Shown in pieces: positions 57,417 to 64,000 of a stretch of 64,000 nt of DNA. The notes below the pieces were generated by a model that was given only the letters and a program-made list of their open reading frames with translations, did no database searches and was not told where the DNA came from. Made by a program: the position numbers and the translations under genes. The stretch covers positions 3,900,759 to 3,964,758 of the forward strand of contig NW_024468911.1 of assembly GCF_011745365.1 (NCBI RefSeq), read 5' to 3'. Source of the DNA: Cryphonectria parasitica EP155. Lineage: Eukaryota > Ascomycota > Sordariomycetes > Diaporthales > Cryphonectriaceae. How positions within the stretch are numbered: the stretch's first letter is position 1; the number at the start of each line of letters is the position of its first letter.

Positions 57417-58764
57417 GGAAGTGCTGGGACGAAAGTAGGGGACTGATCAGTTCAGACTGTGCAGAAATGATGTGCACAGTCGACTTGCTGGTTGCAAAAA
57501 GCTTGAGGGAAGATTGCTATTGTTTGTGGTGGTTGCTGTTTCGTTGGGAAGGCTCAATCTGTCGACGAAGATCGTTGATGACGTTGTCGATGAACTGGAT
57601 GAAGGTTTGCAACAGCCTTGCGTTTTAGGGTAGTGGAATTTCTATACAGAGCAGCGGGAGATAAGCGATTTCGCCAGCCGAAAACACCCAAGTCTATAAC
57701 AGCTTACATAACGTACAAAACCTACCTAATTCCATTTCCAGACATTGAATTGCAACACTATTTTCTACGGTGTTTCTCGATCGTAGTATTAATCACCGAA
57801 ATTGGGGAATATTAATAACTAGACTTTGCATATGCACAAAATCTGGCCTGCCTAGATACTCGTCTCTCTGCAGAGTTACTACTGAATGCAGACATATTCT
57901 TGTCTGTCGGAGATTCAACAAAAAGCATCGTGGTGCTCTCGAGAAATGGGGATAGCCAGCTGATCATCGTTGCCTGAAGGTGTTTTCCTCTTTTCCATCA
58001 TCTTACTTATTTGCTTTTCTCCCCCTTCCTTTTTCCTTCTTCTCCTTCCGCCGTCCCTCAGAAACCCAAGTCATTGCTGGACTACGATGCTGCTGCAAGT
58101 CCACGGAATGATCGGGCGTGAAGCTGCCCATAGCTTTTCATCGCTGATGCCTGACGACCTGACTCGGACCAGCCAGCTCAACTGCCTCCAGAGAAGCCGC
58201 GTATATTGTCAGTCAGGCGGCTGTAGACAAGAAGACATCGCATGTTCCCACGCAAGTGTGGACGTGCTTCTCGGGTAACGCTGCTTCCGGGAGATCACGA
58301 GACCAGCTGAGCTTGATCTCTCTTCAGCTGGAACCACCAAGACCTCCTATTTCCATGATTTGTTCCCCCACAGGACGCCTTGACTTTTCCAAAGGCCCTC
58401 GCTACCGAAATGTTTCGGTTCCGCTCACAGGACTTGGTCGGGCAAGACTGCACAAACCCGAAGGCTAGCAGTCGTGCCAAGAAGCCGGCCGGATCCACGA
58501 GATGGACGAGCGCATCTCCGCAGCTGGCACGCTTCAGCACATGAGACTTCCGATGGAATAGATGCTCTCCCCCGCCTGTCTCTTGCTTATGCAATGCAAG
58601 TCATTTGACCCATCGCACGGGAGCCACTTCGTCGGCATGACCATGAACAAACCGCTTGAAGCGGTGATGTTGGGCATACCTGACTTATGAGCGTTTTCAT
58701 GTTGTTCTTCTTCTTCTTCTCTGGTCTTTCTTCTCAAAATCCAAGCTGATTATTATTTGCAAAG

Positions 58765-59079
58765 TTAAAGGTCCGACAATAAATCTTGAGCCGCATCTGG
58801 CCATGACCACGTCGCGTAGCTCGTCCCACCTGGGCCTAGGTCAGTGAAAGGGCAGCTGTTGCTGGGCGAGGATACTTGCCCAAACACGCAGCCAAACTGC
58901 CAAGCACCCTTAAAATAGCTCCATACTTCGACTTCCTCTGTGGAAGCCTCTAGGACAAGAAGAGTTGGTCTGTATACTGGTAGCAGCTGAAACGCCTGCC
59001 ATGACTGACTAGAGATCTCGCATAGCCGGAAAAATTGGACTGTCGTCCAAGTATTGTAAAATAGTAATGTGTCAACCAT
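58765..59079 (-). CDS. Doubtful tryptophan-rich small frame
   Basis: 104 codons from a true ATG, starting MVDTLLFYNTWTTVQFF and ending PDAAQDLLSDL. It has six Trp and few basic residues, unusual for a chance frame, but no motif or intron signal was recognised and nearby frames show nothing similar. Unknown. Confidence 0.18.
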   Translation of the reverse strand: MVDTLLFYNTWTTVQFFRLCEISSQSWQAFQLLPVYRPTLLVLEASTEEVEVWSYFKGAWQFGCVFGQVSSPSNSCPFTDLGPGGTSYATWSWPDAAQDLLSDL

Positions 59080-60182
59080 GTTGTTCGTTGGTCCCCACGG
59101 AAACCTGTCAGCAAGGTGCTGACAGCAGGGCCTCAGCCTGGCAGCCAATAGACACACGACCCCTCCCCTCGGGTCGTGTCGACGTGGCTCCCACCGACCC
59201 GGGAGGCAGGATCGCCCCCATCCCTGTGACTCCACGATGGCATGAGCGTACAATACTGTCCTACGCACGTAGTGGTAGTACCGGAATGGCGGTATGGCCA
59301 GCTGGAAGAGTCGGTGTCAGATTGTCATGTATGAACTCAGCCTTGTGAGGTGTCTCTAGAGTGACTTGTCTGGGCATGCTTGTGTGAAGGCACAGGCTCC
59401 GAACGGCCAAATTCGTCGCTAGCCACTGGAATCTGTTTTCTTGCGCATTTGTCGAGTAGCGCGGTCTGCGCAGATAAAATTCGAGTATCAACAGTTGCTC
59501 ATGTGTGTGGATTCCAAAAAGGAAAAGAGAAAAGGGGGGAGAGAGAAAGAACCGCTCTCGAAAACCTGAGGCCATCAGAATCCTCCACACCAAGCGACTT
59601 CACCACTCTCAGGGTCCAGTTTCCAGAGGATCAAGGCTGCGCTCCCCCTCGACCCGTTGTTGTTTCAATAATGTGCCCCAAGTGTCTGGCGACCGCCCCC
59701 AACAGCAGGCCCTTGAGGCAGGGTGACGCCATCATACTTTAGACACGACTCGAGCTGCAGATCTCGGGGCCAATCTGATAGGCGGATTCGAACCATGCGC
59801 GAGTAATGGGTGCATTGCATGCCCAGGCCGACCGTCGTTGCCACAAGCCCCCCCCCTCGTCGCGTTCCATCGCGTCGTGCCCTCTTCCACCCCCCTGCAC
59901 CCTCCTCTCCCAAGGTTCCACGGGGATTCGGAGTGTTGGGCCAGAACCGCCTGATCAACTCACGAGCGGCGCAGCGGTTTACGGACAGTTCCAGCAAGGT
60001 TATTACCAGGCCTGCCTTCTGATGGCCACGGTGTTATTACGGTGTAACCAGCCTTTCCACAATTGACGACAGTTTTGGGGTGTGTCTGCAATCCGCCGGC
60101 CGAGAGTTCCGCTTTTGTGATTATCGCAGTGGTTTGCTCGCACCCGTTTATTCATGGGCTGGGGGCCGTGGATGCCCAAAAA

Positions 60183-60198
60183 TGTGTGTGTGTGTGTG
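60183..60198 (+). repeat. TG dinucleotide microsatellite
   Basis: Sixteen bases of uninterrupted TG repeat in a gene-free stretch. Confidence 0.9.
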
Positions 60199-60672
60199 GA
60201 TATCGTCTCCGTCCTTGACCCAAGTGGCCGGGGCGCCGCTCTCCAAAGATTCTTCAGCACACGCCTCGGATCCAGGGGACTGGTCCGGGACACCAGGGTT
60301 TGTTTATGGGTGGGGAATTTGATGCATGCTGGTTGGCACCGAGGCGCCATCTACTATGTATGCAGACCTCACCACGAACTCTTGGCCGCTCCACGCAATG
60401 AGTGGGTTGGTCGTGGCCCCACAGCACTCTCCTCACGAGACTAACACCTGTCGTCTCTCTTTTTACCTTTTTGCTTCTTCATCTTTCGTAACAGTGATTT
60501 CGAGGCCCTGTCCTGTACGCGAGCCTGCCGTGACAAAATTCATCAGTGGCCATTCGGGAATAAGATTCATAGAATGTCAAGTAGGCGGGAGACAGTTGTT
60601 CCCCTCCGGAGGCAGTCGTCTCCACTGGCAGGCATTGTCCACTCATCTAAGGGCCCAACTCGGCTTGTCTGT

Positions 60673-60945
60673 CTAGTGTTCTGGGCTGGTGGGCAGATTT
60701 ACTGAGATGGCGCGATGCAAATTGTTGTATACAGAAGGGGAGAGAGAGAGGGATTGGGCAGCCCAGATTAGAGTACCAACAAGACGTGATATGCCCGAAA
60801 CTGCAGACACGATCATGGTCTGGTACGATGAGCAGAAATGACCAACCGCAGATATGTCCAGGATGCGGTAGGAGATGGCCCTTACGCGCGCAACGTTACC
60901 CAAGATCCTTTCGCGCCTCTGGAAGGGCTCGAGTGCCTCGGCCAT
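60673..60945 (-). CDS. Doubtful small frame, possibly a first exon
   Basis: Ninety codons from a true ATG. The first 30 residues (MAEALEPFQRRERILGNVAR then RAISYRILD) look coding: amphipathic and helix-like, and a GTAACG donor-like site occurs after ERILG. The rest is hydrophobic and less convincing. It could be the 5' exon of a gene whose other exons I could not connect, or chance. Confidence 0.2.
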   Translation of the reverse strand: MAEALEPFQRRERILGNVARVRAISYRILDISAVGHFCSSYQTMIVSAVSGISRLVGTLIWAAQSLSLSPSVYNNLHRAISVNLPTSPEH

Positions 60946-63414
60946 CCTGAAGTTGGCAGACAGGATTTGTTTTAAAAGTACCGCGCCCTCGCCTGTATCT
61001 AGCGCCCCAATTGGATACAGAGCCGCTGGGGCCGGCCCCTGACCACAAGAGCCTGAGAGGATTTAGTTTTCATATCATTCGTGCTCGGTTCCCTCATTGT
61101 CCAGGCCGCGGTGTCAAATACTCTGGTCCATGGCAGACTTCATGTCCCGACCGATGGGATTTCCGTGACTGGGAGCGCTCTTGTGCAACGTCGCTAGCCT
61201 GGGTATATGCAGCCAAGAGGCGTCGAGATGGAAGACCCTCTCCGGCAGAAGAAGATCAGAACCATGCCGTCGGCAGGTCGAGTTTGAGAAGAGGGTGGGT
61301 GCCGGGGGGGGGGTAGCATGCGCAGTTGGTGGTGTCAGCTCGGAACCTATTGAATACGATAGAATCAAAGTGCTGACGGATTGCCTTTCGCGATTGGAGC
61401 AAGGGCGAGTCGGGATTTACTGAAATAATGGAAGCCATCCGACGAGCAGGGCGTACTGCCATTCGCTAGGGCAGTCATAAGGAAAGAAAGAGCAGAAAAA
61501 TCAGCGTTGTTCCCCTTTCAGTTCCCGTTCCCAGCAGATCGTCACTCAGTAACAACCACTCAAGACGGCCCCTTACCCCATATAAGAATGGGTCCAGGAC
61601 GGGCAACCCACCTGCCCAGACAATTTGATCTTCCATAATGCAGCCCGTGCGCGTGCTGGCGAAATCCCACCCACAGTGCTGGGACGGGGCAGCTCGTGGA
61701 GCCCTTCATCTTCTTGTGTCTCGTTTGCTCGTCCACAAATGATTTCTGGTGGCCAACACAAGGGGATAAGGGACCAGAGAGGAGAAGGGCGGTGTTGGTC
61801 TAGTTTTCTCGATCTGCACGGGTCCCTCGATCGATGTTTTGAGCAGCTTCTCTGTCCAGGGCCTTTCCGGACACCTTCCCATTTGTCTGGTCTAGCAGGG
61901 TTTCCTCTTGTCCTCTCGTGCTTGTCCCCTGGCACGTCCTGCAGCCCTGGCGTGATGCTGACGAGTTCCCGTCCCTCGGGTTCCTAGAAGCAGGTAAGCA
62001 GCTGCATGAGTGACTCAGCCATTGCCTGCCATCGATCCATCCCATCCTCCCCTTCTGTGTGTCCCTTGTTTTCTTTTCCTCCCCACTCTTCCTCTGCTTC
62101 CCCTTCTCTTTGTTCTTCTATTTTCGCTGGCGGGCCTTGTGTGTCTGCGACGTGTGGGAGGACCGATGACACCCGACTGTCGAATTTTCTGGGCAGGCTT
62201 GACGTCAACATCAACTCAAAGCAAGGTTTACTGACACCGTTCTCGTCTGGTTCATGGTCCGGCCAGTCTGTTCTGGTCTGGTGTGAGCCCTTGGTTCGAA
62301 ACCTACTTCTTGACATGTGTCTCTCTCCCTCTCTCTTCTTTGTTAGTCACGCAGCACAAAAAGTGTGTGTGAGAAGGAGAGAAGGTTTGTGTGGCCCACC
62401 AGAAACTTCCTCACCATGCCCAAAGACGTCTAGCGGAGCAGCTGCCAGCCATCCAGAGCCCATGGCCCTGCAGACCGACACACGATAGTACATAGTAGAT
62501 AGGAGACGGCGTACCAAGCGATGAGACGATGTGAAAGCCCCAAACCTCCTTTTCTGACGCCCGTGCTTCCGGACGAGGGTGTGTGCTTGCTACTACTGCC
62601 CGGTTAGCACGGTTCAGGCCAGTGGCCACTTCTTCCTGCACAGACCCTCGTACCAAGGAAGGAGCGAGTGGATGCTTGTCTGCTTCCAGACTGGGGCTGT
62701 CAGGCAGACATGGACCCGAATGCTCGGTTCATGGATCCTTCTTCCCCTCCTCATTCGACAACCCGGTCAATCCACCCCAACTTGTCTTCACTCTTCTTCT
62801 GGACGATCGCCCCCAAAGCCTTCCGCCCAACCCTATTAAACCTTAACTATCCTGATTATCCATTTGCCTTGTTTTGCCTCACCCATCCTCGCATCTGGCC
62901 GAAACTGAAAATTCTTCGCATACACAACAAGTGTCGACATTTCTTCCACACAGTCATATCGCAAGTCTAAGCATTGGCTACGCCTTCGTCGTCCAGCAAA
63001 CCGAACCGTAAACAACGCCCTCTCTTCCTTCCCTTGTGCAGGGTAGAACCGATTCGAGCAGAGAGCATCTTTCGTCAAATTGAGTGTACGAGGTGCATGT
63101 GCAATGTGCCTTTGGAGAACGAGGCACTGTACTCGTTAAGGACGTTGGAATTTCGGACTCTTGAAGACAACGCACTGCCGACAGCATCTCCTTTTCCTTG
63201 CAGTCCTTGCTTGACTGCTATCTCAACCCGAGCCTGCGCCGCCACCGTCGCCGCTCTCTTGTTTCCATTCCTCGATCCTTTGTTATATGCCTTCGAGGAC
63301 TTTAATCATGGTATAAAGCCAGACTACCGGCTTTAAACGAACCCTGTGTGACGCGGATACACCATCTCTTGGACCACGAACACTGCACTGCAACGACACA
63401 TCAATCGTATCAAC

Positions 63415-64000
63415 ATGACTTCGAGAGTAGAAGCACCAGCCGATGGCCGGGAGGATAAGGCCCGGGGAGTCGGGAGAAGACTTCTATCCAGGATGAGGAC
63501 TGTTCTGAAGAGGACCGAGACCTCTAAACGACAGTCGACACGACCTCTGGTTGAAGGTTCTCACCCCGCTCCCTCGACCTCAGGAGCTACCCCATCGACA
63601 GAGCCGACCGCACCGGCAACGACAAGGTACTGTGATTCCTATTTTTATGGCATAATCTACGTAGATTATCCCCCATTTTTGTTCTCTCGACGGTCGAATT
63701 GATTGCTTCAAGACTAACACCTGATAGACAATCACCACAAGCAACAAAGGAGACCACACTTCATCATGCGGACAAGCCGCTTTCAAAGTTCCAGGGGGAG
63801 AAAGTACCTCGAGTCCAGATCTATGGCGACCGTATTCAGCAATTTTCAGAACGTTGTGGGCTTGAAGTGGACCCCAATGCTTGGTATCATATGGAAGGAC
63901 ATGTCTTGCGCATCAACAGGCCGGTCCGCATGCGTGTCCACCGGCAGTGCCATCAATGCGGTGGCGACGTCGGTGCGAAAGGGCTCTGCGGAAAGTGCAA
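63415..64000 (+). CDS. Conserved fungal protein with paired CxxC motifs, 3' end outside window
   Basis: Exon 1 is 63415-63626; a 101-nt intron (GTACTG donor, CTAAC branch, GATAG acceptor) leads to exon 2 from 63728 to the window edge. The N-terminal 100 residues are Arg/Ser/Thr-rich and disordered. Exon 2 then encodes what looks like a conserved core: RCGLEVDPNAWYHMEGHVLRI, RPVRMRVHRQCHQCG and CGKC at the edge, giving C-x2-C-x9-C-x2-C, a likely zinc-binding ribbon. I recall similar hypothetical proteins in many filamentous ascomycetes, but no function is known to me. Incomplete at the 3' end. Confidence 0.75.

Larger units (their letters stand above)
57417..63414. other. Six-kilobase region without a convincing gene
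   Basis: Long gap between the UFO1-like gene and the final gene. Composition is mixed: AT-rich at 57600-57960, GC-richer with C/G runs (59845-59856, 61301-61314) and pyrimidine tracts (62060-62120) later. Only short frames occur; the two best (58765-59079 and 60673-60945, both minus, both with real ATGs) are listed as doubtful. The last 1-1.5 kb is CT-rich, like a fungal leader, and probably serves the gene at 63415. Confidence 0.4.

Noticed and set aside
59784..59794. tRNA B-box-like GGTTCGAATCC on the minus strand
   Set aside because: The flanking bases do not form a T-stem, no acceptor stem pairs, and the A-box-like sequence is at the wrong distance.
62292..62302. tRNA B-box-like GGTTCGAAACC on the plus strand
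   Set aside because: No A box, T-stem or acceptor stem could be found around it.

Overview
The window looks like nuclear DNA of a filamentous ascomycete (Pezizomycotina, most likely Sordariomycetes). The genes are intron-poor to moderately split. Their introns are short (about 52-217 nt) with GTRNGT-type donors, CTAAC/CTGAC-type branch points and YAG acceptors. The gene set is typical of moulds: a gephyrin-like CnxE, a two-finger SREA-type GATA factor, and an arg-2/CPA1 gene with an arginine attenuator peptide in its leader. No rRNA, tRNA, CRISPR array or intact transposon was seen.

Layout. 1-5.6 kb: 5' part of cnxE (-), POP5 (+), GPN2 (-), BUB3 (+), tightly packed as divergent and convergent pairs. 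6.1-18.4 kb: an unrecognised disordered protein (-), MDV1/CAF4 (-), chorismate mutase (+), BCP1 (-), an Acinus-like SAP/RRM protein (-) and an acidic unrecognised protein (+). 18.4-21.6 kb: long leader/promoter region of the SREA-type gene, which spans 21.6-23.6 kb. 24.9-35.4 kb: five genes, all on the minus strand: TVP15, the arginine-specific carbamoyl-phosphate synthase small subunit with its attenuator peptide, ETF beta, an ArfGAP and an SBP1-like two-RRM protein. 37.8-40.5 kb: TAH18 diflavin reductase. 41.8-43.5 kb: single-pass membrane protein. 43.5-52.3 kb: a gene-poor accessory stretch holding two divergent copies of an unrecognised protein family (47.8-48.7 and 50.3-51.1 kb). 52.3-57.4 kb: HSL-type alpha/beta hydrolase and a UFO1-like F-box/WD40/UIM protein. 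57.4-63.4 kb: 6 kb without a convincing gene. The window ends in the 5' part of a fungal protein with paired CxxC motifs.

Most genes are unrelated housekeeping functions: molybdenum cofactor synthesis, RNase P, RNA polymerase II assembly, spindle checkpoint, mitochondrial fission, aromatic amino acid and arginine synthesis, ribosome assembly, iron regulation, Golgi traffic and Fe-S cluster assembly. Nothing resembles a secondary-metabolite cluster.

The most notable items are the attenuator peptide, whose 24 codons are split over three exons with a 13-nt middle exon, and the paired unknown family sharing an intron at the same codon and phase. All gene models were spliced by eye from protein continuity and splice signals; no search was run.
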